From positions 372,001 through 436,000 of the forward strand of contig NZ_CP102486.1 of assembly GCF_026261605.1 (NCBI RefSeq): a stretch of DNA of 64,000 nt, in the 5' to 3' direction. Below the pieces are notes generated by a model, which had not been told where the DNA came from, did no database searches, and worked only from the letters and a program-made list of their open reading frames with translations. This DNA comes from Dechloromonas sp. A34. GTDB taxonomy: Bacteria; Pseudomonadota; Gammaproteobacteria; Burkholderiales; Rhodocyclaceae. Both the position numbers and the translations under genes were made by a program. This document shows, piece after piece, positions 36,866-45,972 of this stretch (its first letter is position 1; each line of letters opens with the position of its first letter).

Positions 36866-37562
36866 AGTTACCGGACTCCGCGTCGCCTACGGCGGCATCC
36901 AGGCCGTGCGCAGCATTACCTTTCACGTCACCGAAGGCGAGATGGTCGCCCTGATCGGCGCCAACGGCGCCGGCAAGACCAGCACCTTGAAGGCGATCGC
37001 CCGGGTCATCGATGCCGCCGGCGGCGACGTCCATTTCGGCGGTGAAAAAATCAGCGGCATTGCGCCGCACCACATCATTCGCAAGGGGATCGCGCTGGTG
37101 CCGGAAGGGCGGGGCGTCTTCCCGCGGCTCTCCGTCGCCGAAAACATGGCGATGGGCGCTTTCCGGCGTCACGACAAGGCCGAGATCGCGGTCGATCTGG
37201 AGAAAATCTACGGCTATTTCCCGCGCCTCAAGGAGCGCGCCGCCCAGCTGGCCGGCACCCTGTCCGGTGGCGAGCAGCAGATGCTGGCCATCGGCCGCGC
37301 CCTGATGAGTCGGCCGAAGATGCTGCTCCTCGACGAGCCCTCAATGGGCCTGGCGCCGATCATGGTCCAGAAGATTTTCGAGGTCATCCGGATCGTTGCC
37401 GCCGAAGGGATGACGACGCTGCTCATCGAGCAGAACGCCAAGCTGGCACTGGAGTCCAGCCAGCGCGGCTATGTCATGGAAAGCGGCGAAATCACGCTGA
37501 CCGGTGAATCGGCCAGCCTGCTCAACGACCCCAAGGTGCGCGCCGCCTATCTCGGCGAATAG
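36858..37562 (+). CDS. livF: Branched-chain amino acid ABC ATPase LivF
   Basis: 234 residues from a GTG at 36858 inside the end of livG. Walker A is GANGAGKTS, the signature is LSGGEQQMLAIGRAL, and Walker B is LLLDEPSMGLAP. Ends in RAAYLGE, as in typical LivF. Last gene of the importer operon; an exported protein gene follows after 86 nt. Confidence 0.95.
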   Translation: MLEVTGLRVAYGGIQAVRSITFHVTEGEMVALIGANGAGKTSTLKAIARVIDAAGGDVHFGGEKISGIAPHHIIRKGIALVPEGRGVFPRLSVAENMAMGAFRRHDKAEIAVDLEKIYGYFPRLKERAAQLAGTLSGGEQQMLAIGRALMSRPKMLLLDEPSMGLAPIMVQKIFEVIRIVAAEGMTTLLIEQNAKLALESSQRGYVMESGEITLTGESASLLNDPKVRAAYLGE

Positions 37563-37648
37563 TTGGCGGTATTTTCGGCTGGATCAAACGTTTGCCCAGA
37601 CGGGCGGGGCACAATGGGCGCCTCGTCCAGACAGAGGAACGCCGCGCC

Positions 37649-38269
37649 ATGAAGATTCGCCATTCACTTTCCGCGCTAGCCATTGCCTTGCTCGCCAGCG
37701 GACTGCACGCCGAAGAGGCCAACCCTGCTGTTAGTACGCCGAAATTTGCTTACGGCATGCTGTTGCAACACGATGGCCGGGTGATTTTTTCTCCCTGTCG
37801 CGACCGCAGCTACTCGATCATGGAAGACGTCTCGCCCGGTCATACCGTTACCCAGGCGCTGAACAGCATCGGGCTGGCTACCGGCAAAAAGCTCTATGTC
37901 GAATTGATGGCCGTCGTCGAAGGCGGCGCGCTGAAAGCCTCGGCCCTGAATCTGGCGCAGGTCGAGGGCCGTTGCCAATTGCCGGGAACCAGCGACGAGG
38001 CCTGGCGTGCGGCCGGCAACGAGCCAGGCTGGATACTGGCCGCCGGCGGCGAGCGCATCGTGCTCAAACGTCACGGCCAGGCCGATCTGAGCGCCCCTTA
38101 TCTGGCTGCCAAACAGGACGGCAAGGCCGTCGTTTTCGCCGCGGACCATTTGTCCGTCCGCCTCGAAAACCTTGTCTGCAAGGACAGCACCGGCGCTGCC
38201 GTGTTTGGCTGGACGGCCAGTGTCACGGCCGATGATCAGGCGCTGCAGGGCTGCGCCTGGCAACGCTGA
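37649..38269 (+). CDS. Exported protein, COG3650-like
   Basis: 206 residues. Signal peptide MKIRHSLSALAIALLASGLHA is probably cut before EEANP. The mature part has GNEPGW (about residue 128) and the late pattern CKDS...QGCAWQR, which resemble the C-terminal region of the COG3650/HslJ-like envelope proteins. Four cysteines could form disulfides. Function unknown. It abuts, end to end, the converging ferredoxin-type reductase gene. Confidence 0.7.
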   Translation: MKIRHSLSALAIALLASGLHAEEANPAVSTPKFAYGMLLQHDGRVIFSPCRDRSYSIMEDVSPGHTVTQALNSIGLATGKKLYVELMAVVEGGALKASALNLAQVEGRCQLPGTSDEAWRAAGNEPGWILAAGGERIVLKRHGQADLSAPYLAAKQDGKAVVFAADHLSVRLENLVCKDSTGAAVFGWTASVTADDQALQGCAWQR

Positions 38270-39286
38270 TCAGTTGGTCGAGAAGGTAAAGGGGTCGGCG
38301 AAGAACTCTTCTTCCGGCAACCGGCAACGGGAGACGAAGTCGCTCTTGGCGACGTCGATCATCGTCGGCGAACCGCAGGCATAGACCTGGTAGCCGGAAA
38401 GGTCGGGGAAATCGGCGAGCACGGCGAGATGCACGAAGCCGGTGCGGCCGCTCCAGGCATCGTCGGCCGCCGGTTCGGAGAGCACCGGCACGTACTGGAT
38501 GTTGCCGTGGGCGGCGGCCCATTGTTCGGGCAGGGCGTTCTGGTAGAGATCGACCCGCGCCTTGGCGCCCCAGTAGATATGGATCGGACGCTCGCACTTT
38601 TCGGCGATGGCATGCTCGACGATGGCCTTGATCGGCGCGAAGCCGGTGCCGCCGGCGAGCAGGATCATCGGTTTCTTCGAGTCCTCGCGCAGGTAGAAGC
38701 TGCCGTGCGGACCCTCGAAACGCAGGATGTCGCGGACCTTCATCGTGGTAAACACTTGCTCGGTGAATAGACCGCCCGGCACGTGGCGGATGTGGAGTTG
38801 CAGCAGGTCGTCGTTTTCCGGGCCGTTGGCCAGCGAGAAACTGCGGCGCTTGCCGTCCTTGAGCAGAATGTCGATGTACTGGCCGGCCCAGAACTGCAGG
38901 CGCTCGTTGGCCGGCAGGCGGAGATGCATCTCGATGATGTCGGGAGCCAGCTTCTCCATTTTCTCGATGCGCGAGGGCAGCATCTTGACCGGAATGTCGC
39001 TGACCGAGCCGAGCTGCTTGCATTCGATGACCAGATCGGACTTCGCCTTGGCGCAGCAATAGAGCGCCAGGCCGGCGGCTTTTTCCTCTTCCTTCAGGGC
39101 ATGCAATTGCGCCGTGCCGTAATCGACGCTGCCTTCCAGCACTTTGCCCTTGCAGACGCCGCAGGCGCCGTCCTTGCAGCCGTAGGGCAGGGTCAGCCCT
39201 TGCCGTAGCGCGGCGTCGAGCAGGGTTTCATCGGCCTCCGCCGCAAACTCGCGGCCGCTCGGCTGGACAGTGATCTGGTAGCTCAT
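38270..39286 (-). CDS. 2Fe-2S ferredoxin/FAD-NAD(P)H reductase (CDP-6-deoxyglucoseen reductase-like)
   Basis: 338 residues. An N-terminal plant-type 2Fe-2S ferredoxin domain has Cys37, Cys42, Cys45 and a fourth at 77 (CKDGACGVC...YCC). A ferredoxin-reductase FAD domain follows with RRSFSLANGP, then the NAD(P) domain with LLAGGTGFAPIKAIVEH and a terminal YACGSPTMIDVA. This is the electron-transfer layout of oxygenase reductases and of the enzyme annotated as CDP-6-deoxy-delta-3,4-glucoseen reductase; in betaproteobacteria this gene is usually a general reductase of unknown partner. No oxygenase lies nearby. Confidence 0.88.
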   Translation of the reverse strand: MSYQITVQPSGREFAAEADETLLDAALRQGLTLPYGCKDGACGVCKGKVLEGSVDYGTAQLHALKEEEKAAGLALYCCAKAKSDLVIECKQLGSVSDIPVKMLPSRIEKMEKLAPDIIEMHLRLPANERLQFWAGQYIDILLKDGKRRSFSLANGPENDDLLQLHIRHVPGGLFTEQVFTTMKVRDILRFEGPHGSFYLREDSKKPMILLAGGTGFAPIKAIVEHAIAEKCERPIHIYWGAKARVDLYQNALPEQWAAAHGNIQYVPVLSEPAADDAWSGRTGFVHLAVLADFPDLSGYQVYACGSPTMIDVAKSDFVSRCRLPEEEFFADPFTFSTN

Positions 39287-39308
39287 GTGTTCCCCTTGGT
39301 CCGTCGGC

Positions 39309-39314
39309 TACAAT
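39309..39314 (+). promoter_or_regulatory. -10 box giving a probable leaderless transcript
   Basis: TACAAT at 39309-39314 lies six bases before the GTG at 39321, exactly as in the AEC gene. A good -35 is not visible. No Shine-Dalgarno sequence precedes the GTG, so a leaderless mRNA is likely. Confidence 0.4.
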
Positions 39315-39320
39315 GCCGGC

Positions 39321-40214
39321 GTGCAAAAAATCCTGATTGTCGGCAGCGGGGACGTGGCCCGCCGCACTCTCTCCCATCTTGCCCGCCGCTATCGCGTTTA
39401 CGCCTTGTTGCGCGACGCCGGCCGTGCCGCCGCGTGGCGGGCTGCCGGTGCCATACCGCTGCTCGGTGATCTCGACGATCGCGCCAGCCTGCAGTGCTTG
39501 AGCGGCCTGGCCGATCTCGTCCTGCATCTGGCGCCACCGCCCGGCGAGGGCCGGCGCGACAGGCGTACCCGCAACCTGCTGGCCGCTCTGGGCAAGAGCA
39601 AAAGTCTACCACGGCACCTGGTCTACGTAAGCACGACGGGGGTTTATGGGGATTGTGGCGGTGCCCAGATCGACGAGACCCGGCGCCTGCATCCGGAAAG
39701 TCCGCGCGCGCTTCGTCGCGTTGATGCCGAGCGCTGTCTGCGTGACTGGGGCAAACGCAATGCGGTCAGCGTTGCCATCCTGCGTGCCCCCGGCATCTAT
39801 GCTGCCGACCGTCTGCCCATCGAACGCCTGCAGAAAGGCCTGCCGGCACTGCTTGAAGCGGATGACGGCTACACTAATCACATCCATGCCGATGATCTGG
39901 CGGCGGCCTGCATTGCCGCGCTGGCTCGGGGGCAGGCGAACCGCGTCTACAATGTCGTCGATGATTCCGATCTGCGCATGGCCGATTATTTCGACCGGGT
40001 CGCCGATGCCTTCGCGCTGCCGCGCCCGCCACGCATCTCGCGCGGGGAGGCCGAAAGGACACTGCCGCCGGTACAGATGTCCTTCATGCGCGAATCGCGC
40101 CGGATCGGCAACGACCGGATCAAAAAAGAACTTAAATTGCGTCTCGCATACCCGACGGTCGACGCCGGGATCGCCGAGGCCGTTCGCTCTAGGAGAAACG
40201 CATGCTTGTCGTGA
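39321..40214 (+). CDS. NAD-dependent epimerase/SDR-type protein (YeeZ-like)
   Basis: 297 residues. The Rossmann start is KILIVGSGDVARRTLSHLA, followed by the extended-SDR elements LVYVSTTGVYGDCGG (the catalytic Tyr in VYG) and LRAPGIYAADRLP. It resembles the YeeZ group of NAD-binding proteins with no settled reaction. The chosen start, GTG 39321, lies directly after a -10 box. Its C-terminus overlaps the HemJ gene by 13 nt. Confidence 0.8.
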   Translation: MQKILIVGSGDVARRTLSHLARRYRVYALLRDAGRAAAWRAAGAIPLLGDLDDRASLQCLSGLADLVLHLAPPPGEGRRDRRTRNLLAALGKSKSLPRHLVYVSTTGVYGDCGGAQIDETRRLHPESPRALRRVDAERCLRDWGKRNAVSVAILRAPGIYAADRLPIERLQKGLPALLEADDGYTNHIHADDLAAACIAALARGQANRVYNVVDDSDLRMADYFDRVADAFALPRPPRISRGEAERTLPPVQMSFMRESRRIGNDRIKKELKLRLAYPTVDAGIAEAVRSRRNACLS

Positions 40215-40618
40215 AAGCCTTACACATTTCGCTGGTGGTCGCCTGGTTCGCCGGCTTGTTCTATCTGCCGCGGATCTTCGTCAACCTGGCGATGGTCCCG
40301 GCCGATAGCGCGGCGGAACGCGACCGCCTGCTGTTGATGGCCAACAAGCTGTTCAAATTCATGACGCCACTCGGTGTATTGGCGGTGGCGACCGGCCTCT
40401 GGTTGTGGCTCGGTTTCGGGTTCGCCGGCGGTTGGCTGCATGCCAAGACGGCGCTGGTGCTGCTGCTGGTGATCTACCACTGGCATTGCAGCCGCGTGCT
40501 CAAGGCTTTCCTGGCCGGTACCAACAAGCGCAGCCACGTCTGGTTCCGTTTTTACAATGAAATGCCGGTCCTCGTGCTGTTCGCCGTGGTCTTTCTCGTC
40601 GTCCTGAAACCTTTCTGA
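40202..40618 (+). CDS. hemJ: Protoporphyrinogen oxidase HemJ
   Basis: 138 residues with four membrane helices. The start VKALHISLVVAWFAGLFYLPR contains the conserved His of HemJ/UPF0093, and the conserved Lys appears in HAKTALVLLLVIYHWH. HemJ converts protoporphyrinogen IX to protoporphyrin IX in bacteria without HemG or HemY. GGAG lies just before the ATG, within the end of the SDR gene. Confidence 0.85.
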   Translation: MLVVKALHISLVVAWFAGLFYLPRIFVNLAMVPADSAAERDRLLLMANKLFKFMTPLGVLAVATGLWLWLGFGFAGGWLHAKTALVLLLVIYHWHCSRVLKAFLAGTNKRSHVWFRFYNEMPVLVLFAVVFLVVLKPF

Positions 40619-40619
40619 C

Positions 40620-41762
40620 ATGAACAAATATTTCGCGATCTGCCCGCGCGGGCTGGAAGAATTGCTGGCTGATGAACTGCGGGGTGTCGGCGCCGAAGAG
40701 CTGCGCCCGACCCACGGCGGCGTTTTTTTCTCCGGCGACTGGAGTGTCTGCTACCGCGCCAATCTCGAGTCGCGCCTCGCGACCCGTATCCTCTGGCACA
40801 TCGTCAAGGGGCCGTACGCCAAGGAAGAGGACATTTACCGGCTGGCCGTCCGCCAGCTCTGGCCCAATCATTTCGCGGTGAGCCGGACGATGCGCGTCGT
40901 GACGACGGCGATCAAGTGTCCGCTCAAGTCGCTCGACTTCGTCACCTTGCGCGTCAAGGACGCCGTCTGCGACCGCTTCCGCGAGGATCGCGGCGAAAGG
41001 CCGAATATCGAGACGCGCAACCCGGACGTCAGCATTCATGTCTTCCTCAGCGAAAACGAGTGCACCCTGTATCTCGATACTTCCGGCCAGCCGCTGTGGC
41101 AGCGAGGTTTCCGCAAGGCCAGCGTCGAGGCGCCACTGAAGGAAAACCTGGCCGCCGGCATCCTGACAATGACTGGCTGGCAACCCGGAATGTCGCTGGT
41201 CGACCCGATGTGCGGTAGTGGCACCTTCCTGCTCGAAGCCGTGCAGATGGCGCTCGACCGGGCGCCCGGTCTGGATCGCGGCTTCGCCTTCGAGATGCTA
41301 GGCAACTTCGAGGCACTGAACTGGGCCGCCATCCGGCAGGCCGCCGAAGCACGCGTCAAGCCAGCCGAGCCGCTGGCGATCCGCGGTTACGACATCGACG
41401 ACAAGGCGGTGCGGGCGACCCGGCGCAATCTGCAGGAAGCTGGTTTTGGCGGCATCGTCACGGTCGATCATGCCGATATCCTGGAACTCGAACCGCTGAC
41501 CGAGCAGGGCATCCTGGTCACCAACCCGCCCTACGGCGAACGGATCGGCGAGCAGGATGAACTGGCAGCCCTCTATCCGCAACTCGGTTCGGCCCTGAAA
41601 AAGCACTGGGCAGGCTGGAACTGCTTCTTCTTCACGGCCGACCTGCGCCTGCCCAAGCTGGTCGGCCTCAAGCCCAGCCGCAAGACGCCGCTGTTCAACG
41701 GACCGCTGGAGTGCCGGCTGTTCGAAATCCGCATGGTGGCGGGCAGCAATCGCAAAGCCTGA
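40620..41762 (+). CDS. THUMP-domain class I RNA methyltransferase (RlmL N-half/YpsC-like)
   Basis: 380 residues. A THUMP RNA-binding region (about 45-155) precedes a Rossmann methyltransferase with motif I DPMCGSGTFLLEA and catalytic motif IV TNPPYGERIG, the N6/N2-type NPPY signature. It corresponds to the N2-guanine methyltransferase half of RlmL, acting on 23S rRNA G2445; the RlmK half is absent, as in many betaproteobacteria. Starts 1 nt after the HemJ stop. Confidence 0.85.
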   Translation: MNKYFAICPRGLEELLADELRGVGAEELRPTHGGVFFSGDWSVCYRANLESRLATRILWHIVKGPYAKEEDIYRLAVRQLWPNHFAVSRTMRVVTTAIKCPLKSLDFVTLRVKDAVCDRFREDRGERPNIETRNPDVSIHVFLSENECTLYLDTSGQPLWQRGFRKASVEAPLKENLAAGILTMTGWQPGMSLVDPMCGSGTFLLEAVQMALDRAPGLDRGFAFEMLGNFEALNWAAIRQAAEARVKPAEPLAIRGYDIDDKAVRATRRNLQEAGFGGIVTVDHADILELEPLTEQGILVTNPPYGERIGEQDELAALYPQLGSALKKHWAGWNCFFFTADLRLPKLVGLKPSRKTPLFNGPLECRLFEIRMVAGSNRKA

Positions 41763-41796
41763 TGGCGGCGATGTAATTTGAATACAATCTTGATTT

Positions 41797-41819
41797 TGGT
41801 CAGCCACGTGGGCTGACCA
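41797..41819 (+). promoter_or_regulatory. 5'-end hairpin upstream of the CoA-transferase gene
   Basis: TGGTCAGCC (41797-41805) pairs with GGCTGACCA (41811-41819), a nine-pair stem with an ACGTG loop. It lies just after a possible -10 box TACAAT (41783-41788), so it would sit at the very 5' end of the mRNA, with about 49 nt to the start codon. No T tract follows. It may protect the mRNA or be an operator. Confidence 0.5.
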
Positions 41820-41867
41820 TCGTGCGAGCATTTGCCCTTTATATAAAACAATGAGGAGATAGCAAGA

Positions 41868-43163
41868 ATGTCCGTCCAGGCTCTTTACCAGCAAAAGCGC
41901 ATGTCTGCCGCCGATGCCATTCGCGTCGTCAAGAACGGCGACACCATCGTCGTGCCGACCGCGGTGGGCGAACCGCCCGCCTTGCTGACCGCGCTCTCCG
42001 AAGCGCGCCGCGATTTTCGTGACGTCAAGGTGTCGCAGATTCTGCCGGTGCGCAAGTATGCTTATTTCGATCCCGAAACCGCCGAGCACGTCCGGCACAC
42101 CGCCTACTTTTTCAGCGGTGCTTCACGGGCCGGCGGCCAGGAAGGCTGGATCGATTTCATTCCGGCCTATTTCTCCGAACTGCCGGGGCTGATCAACCGC
42201 GATCTGACGCCGGCCGATGTCGTCTTCTCGATCGCCTCGCCGATGGACGAGCACGGGTACTTTTCGTTGTCCTTGGCCGCCGACTATACGATGGCGGCCA
42301 TCGAAAAGGCGCGCGTCGTGGTCCTCGAGGTCAATCCCAACGTTCCCTTCGCCAATGGCGACTGCCATATCCACGTTTCCCAGGTTGCCGCGCTGACCGA
42401 GAGCGAAGATCCGATCCTTGAAGTCGGCCTGCCCAAGATCGGCCCGGTGCAGGAAGCGATCGGCAAGTACGTCGCCGACATGATTCCGCACGGCGCCACG
42501 CTACAGATCGGCTATGGCGGCATCCCGGACGCCGTGGTGATGCAGCTGACCGACAAGCACGATCTCGGCATCCATACCGAAATGGTCGGCGACGGCATCA
42601 TGACCCTGGTCGAAGCCGGCGTCATCACCAACCGCAAGAAGAACTACCACCACGGCAAGATGCTGGCCACCTTCGCGCTCGGCTCGAAGAAGCTCTACCA
42701 GTTCATGCACCGCAATCCGGCGCTCGAAATGCATCCGGTCGATTTCACCAACGACCCCTATCTGGCTGGCCAGAACGACAACCTGCATGCCATCAATGCC
42801 ACCATGCAGATCGATTTCATGGGCCAGTGCGGCTCGGAAAGCCTAGGTTTCGCGCCGTATTCCGGCACCGGCGGCCAGGCCGACTTCGTGCGGGCCGCGA
42901 ATCGCTCGAATGGCGGCAAGTCCTTCATCGTGCTGCCATCCACCGCCAAGAACGACACCATCTCGCGCATCGTTCCGACGCTGTCGGCCGGTACCCACGT
43001 GTCGACCAGCAAGAACGACATCAACTACGTCGTCACCGAGTTCGGCGTTGCTCAACTGCGTGGCAAGACGGCCAAGCAGCGCTGTGAGGCCCTGATCGGC
43101 ATTGCCCATCCGGACTTCCGCGGTGAACTGCGCGATGCGGCCAAGAAGATGAGGCTGCTCTGA
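41868..43163 (+). CDS. Acetyl-CoA hydrolase/4-hydroxybutyrate CoA-transferase family enzyme
   Basis: 431 residues. The family hallmarks are a GDTIVVPTAVGEPPALL oxyanion-type loop, QIGYGGIPDAV and GIHTEMVGDGI in the second half, and DFMGQCGSES, where the catalytic Glu is expected. It moves CoA between acetate, succinate or 4-hydroxybutyrate-like acids; the exact pair cannot be told from sequence. GAGGAG lies at normal distance before the ATG. The gene stands alone, with its own promoter region and 5' hairpin. Confidence 0.88.
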   Translation: MSVQALYQQKRMSAADAIRVVKNGDTIVVPTAVGEPPALLTALSEARRDFRDVKVSQILPVRKYAYFDPETAEHVRHTAYFFSGASRAGGQEGWIDFIPAYFSELPGLINRDLTPADVVFSIASPMDEHGYFSLSLAADYTMAAIEKARVVVLEVNPNVPFANGDCHIHVSQVAALTESEDPILEVGLPKIGPVQEAIGKYVADMIPHGATLQIGYGGIPDAVVMQLTDKHDLGIHTEMVGDGIMTLVEAGVITNRKKNYHHGKMLATFALGSKKLYQFMHRNPALEMHPVDFTNDPYLAGQNDNLHAINATMQIDFMGQCGSESLGFAPYSGTGGQADFVRAANRSNGGKSFIVLPSTAKNDTISRIVPTLSAGTHVSTSKNDINYVVTEFGVAQLRGKTAKQRCEALIGIAHPDFRGELRDAAKKMRLL

Positions 43164-43266
43164 TTTCAGCACGGCCCAGCGCTTACAAAATGTAGCAATT
43201 TAGTTCGCCCGGTCTGCCGATAATTCGCTATCTTGAAAGCGATTATCTGGAAGATCGGGTGTAGCA

Positions 43267-43599
43267 ATGAGAGCGCAAAAAATCCTGGTGGCGCTGCTGG
43301 TTATGATGATCGTCGGGACCGGTGGCGCCTTGGCGCATGGCGGTCGGGCGCGGGTCGGCGTCTACTTCGGCCCGATGTGGAGCCCTTGGTACTATCCGCC
43401 GCCCTATTACTATGAGCCTCGGGTCGTGGTCGTGCCACAGGCACCACCGCCGGTCTATATCGAGCAGTCCGATGCGGCCGCGGCCCCCGCCTCGGGGCAG
43501 CAATACTGGTACTACTGCAAGAGTGCCAAGGGCTACTACCCGTATGTCAAGGAATGTCCAGATGGCTGGCAGAAGGTCATGCCGGAGCCGGCGAGGTGA
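43267..43599 (+). CDS. Small exported Tyr/Pro-rich protein
   Basis: 110 residues with a signal peptide (cut after ALA-HG). The middle is Tyr/Pro-rich and the end has YYCKSAKGYYPYVKECPDGW, a two-cysteine module seen at the C-terminus of many small betaproteobacterial envelope proteins. Function unknown. Its stop overlaps the next start (GTGA). Confidence 0.75.
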   Translation: MRAQKILVALLVMMIVGTGGALAHGGRARVGVYFGPMWSPWYYPPPYYYEPRVVVVPQAPPPVYIEQSDAAAAPASGQQYWYYCKSAKGYYPYVKECPDGWQKVMPEPAR

Positions 43600-44137
43600 T
43601 CAAAGTGAATCTCAGCAAATCATTCAGGCTGCGGGCCTGCGCCATTTCCGGCGGGCTCCTGCTCGGCGCCTGCACGGTGATGCCGACCGGCCCCAGTGTC
43701 ATGGTCCTGCCCGGTACGGGCCAGACCTTCGAACGTTTTCGCGATGACGACGCGACGTGCCGGCAATATGCCTACTATCAGGTCGGCGGCAAGAGCGCCG
43801 ATCAGGCAGCGAAGCAGTCAGCGGTGACCAGCGCCGTGGTCGGCACCGCAGTCGGTGCCGTAGCCGGTGCTGCGATCGGCGGCGGCCGGGAAGGTGCGGC
43901 GGTAGGTGCCGGCGCTGGATTGCTGCTCGGTAGCGCTGTGGGCTCCGATACCGCCCGGAGTTCAGGAATAGGCACCCAGAACCAGTACGACAACGCCTAC
44001 ATCCAGTGCATGTATGCCCGCGGGCACCGCGTTCCGGTACCTGGCAACATGACCTATTCGAAACCGGTAAGGGCAACCGATGCCGGCATTCCGCCGCCGC
44101 CCCGGGCGCTCCACCCCCACCGCCCCCGACGCGGTAA
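43596..44137 (+). CDS. Glycine-zipper lipoprotein-like protein (apparent frameshift near the end)
   Basis: About 180 residues. After a basic N-terminus and a hydrophobic segment, LLLGAC is a lipobox. The centre is a glycine zipper (AVVGTAVGAVAGAAIGGG...GAGAGLLLGSAVG), a membrane-spanning or outer-membrane-inserting motif. Near the end the CCCC run 44100-44103 breaks the frame: with one C restored the tail reads PPPPGAPPPPPPTR and stops at TAA 44135-44137. Unrepaired, it would run to 44198 into the converging lipA gene. The start is GTG 43596, overlapping the previous stop. Confidence 0.72.
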
Positions 44138-44150
44138 GGGCGGGCCGAGA

Positions 44151-45095
44151 TCAGGCGACGCCGGCGCTGTGCGCCTGCTGATCCGCCCAGTAGCTTGAAC
44201 GCACCATCGGTGCGCAGGCGGCGCCAGTGAAGCCCATTTTCTTGGCTTCTTCTTCGTACATCTTGAAGATGTCGGGATGGACGTAGCGCGACACCGGCAG
44301 GTGATGGCCGGTCGGCGCCAGGTACTGGCCGATGGTCAGCATTTCGACGTCGTGGGCGCGCAGGTCGCGCATGACGTCGAGGATTTCCTCGTCGGTTTCG
44401 CCGAGGCCGACCATCAGGCCGGACTTGGTGGAAGTCTTCGGGTAGCGCGCCTTGAACTGCTTGAGGAATTCCAGCGAGTGCTTGTAGTCGGCGCCGGGGC
44501 GCGCCTGCTTGTAGAGGCGGGGCACGGTTTCCATGTTGTGGTTCAGGACGTCGGGCAGGGCGCCGCCGAGGACTTCCAGGGCCACTTCCATGCGGCCGCG
44601 GAAATCGGGAACCAGGGTTTCGATGGTGGTGCTCGGCGACAGTTCGCGGGTATAGCGGATGACGTCCACGAAGTGTTGGGCGCCGCCGTCGCGAAGGTCG
44701 TCGCGGTCGACGCTGGTGATCACGACATACTTGAGTTTCAGGGCGGCGACCGATTCGGCTAGTTCGCGTGGCTCGTCCGGGTTCGGCGGCAGGGGCTGGC
44801 CGTGGCCGACGTCGCAGAACGGGCAGCGCCGGGTGCAGATGTCGCCGAGGATCATGAAGGTTGCCGTGCCGCGGCCGAAGCATTCGCCGATGTTGGGGCA
44901 GGTGGCTTCCTCGCAGACGGTGTGCAGCTTGCGCTCGCGCAGCATGGACTTGATTTCGCCGAAGCGCCCGGCGCTATTGCCGGCCTTGACGCGAATCCAG
45001 TCCGGTTTTTTCAGGGGCTGGTCGACCGGCACGATCTTGATGGGGATGCGTGCGGTTTTCAGTTCGCCTTTTTGTTTGACGCCTTTTTCAGCCAT
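44151..45095 (-). CDS. lipA: Lipoyl synthase
   Basis: 314 residues. Both Fe-S clusters are visible: the auxiliary cluster [12 protein letters not shown] and the radical-[11 protein letters not shown]. It inserts two sulfurs into protein-bound octanoate. Starts at ATG 45095, overlapping the lipB end by 8 nt. Last gene of a five-gene operon. Confidence 0.97.
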   Translation of the reverse strand: MAEKGVKQKGELKTARIPIKIVPVDQPLKKPDWIRVKAGNSAGRFGEIKSMLRERKLHTVCEEATCPNIGECFGRGTATFMILGDICTRRCPFCDVGHGQPLPPNPDEPRELAESVAALKLKYVVITSVDRDDLRDGGAQHFVDVIRYTRELSPSTTIETLVPDFRGRMEVALEVLGGALPDVLNHNMETVPRLYKQARPGADYKHSLEFLKQFKARYPKTSTKSGLMVGLGETDEEILDVMRDLRAHDVEMLTIGQYLAPTGHHLPVSRYVHPDIFKMYEEEAKKMGFTGAACAPMVRSSYWADQQAHSAGVA

Positions 45096-45705
45096 GTTGT
45101 TTATCCAGTTGCTGTAGCAAGTAATGAGAGAGTCGCTCGCCGGCCTCGTGAGCGGTGAGCGGAATGTTGAGATCGGCGGTCTGCACGACTTTCAGGCCAG
45201 CATAGCCGCAGGGGTTGATCGCCGTAAATGGGGAAAGATCCATATCGACATTGAGCGAAACGCCGTGGTAGCTGCAACCGTTGCGGATACGCAGTCCGAG
45301 CGCGGCCACCTTGGCATCGCCGACATAAACGCCGGGAGCTCCGTCGCGGCGCTCGGCGATGACGGCGTATTCGGCCAGCAGATCGATGACCGCCTGCTCG
45401 ATGGCGGTGACCAGTTCCCGCACCTTGATCTTCAGGCGCGGCAGGTTGAGTAGCAGGTAGATCACGACCTGGCCCGGACCATGGTAGGTGACCTGGCCGC
45501 CACGGTCGATCTTGACGATGGGGATGCCGACATCCTTGAGAATGTGTTCCGGCTTGCCGGCCTGGCCGAGCGTATAGACCGGCGGATGTTCGACGATCCA
45601 CAGTTCGTCCGGCGTATCGGCCGTCCGCCTGGCCGTGAAGTCCTGCATGGCCTGGAAGGTCGGCGCATAGTCGACTTGACCGAGCCGTTTGACCAGCAGA
45701 TTCAC
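45088..45705 (-). CDS. lipB: Octanoyltransferase
   Basis: 205 residues from GTG 45705, which overlaps the DUF493 stop (GTGA). An upstream start would add 28 unrelated residues. The family core [14 protein letters not shown], then [15 protein letters not shown], and the catalytic-site region GYAGLKVVQ (the Cys/Lys pair: PCGYAGLK) are present. It moves octanoyl from ACP to lipoate-dependent proteins, ahead of LipA. Confidence 0.95.
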   Translation of the reverse strand: MNLLVKRLGQVDYAPTFQAMQDFTARRTADTPDELWIVEHPPVYTLGQAGKPEHILKDVGIPIVKIDRGGQVTYHGPGQVVIYLLLNLPRLKIKVRELVTAIEQAVIDLLAEYAVIAERRDGAPGVYVGDAKVAALGLRIRNGCSYHGVSLNVDMDLSPFTAINPCGYAGLKVVQTADLNIPLTAHEAGERLSHYLLQQLDKQHG

Positions 45706-45971
45706 AGCACTACTTTGATCAGCGGGTGACCACTGAGGTCCGTATATAGCGCATCGAGTTGTGGCTTGGAGCGGGCGATGACCGTGCACGTCAGGCTGAC
45801 GTAGTTGCCGCCCGAACTGGCGCGCATCTCCATGGTGGCACCGTCGAAATCGGGCGCGTGCAGGGTGACGATCTCGAGCACCACCTGGGCGAGCGTGTCC
45901 TCCGCCTTGCCCATGATCTTCAGGGGAAATTCGCAGGGAAATTCGAGGAGCGTGTCCTTGTACGAAGCCAT
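45702..45971 (-). CDS. DUF493 family protein (YbeD-like)
   Basis: 89 residues with [14 protein letters not shown] near the start and [24 protein letters not shown], matching DUF493/YbeD, a small ferredoxin-like fold. Its place between the aminotransferase and lipB is conserved in many beta- and gammaproteobacteria. Role unknown; regulation of lipoate metabolism has been suggested by context only. Confidence 0.9.
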   Translation of the reverse strand: MASYKDTLLEFPCEFPLKIMGKAEDTLAQVVLEIVTLHAPDFDGATMEMRASSGGNYVSLTCTVIARSKPQLDALYTDLSGHPLIKVVL

Positions 45972-45972
45972 C

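Noticed and set aside
43554..44198. Long version of the glycine-zipper gene reaching into lipA
   Set aside because: The last residues (RALHPHRPRRGKGG...) do not resemble the family, and one extra C gives a Pro-rich tail with a stop before lipA.
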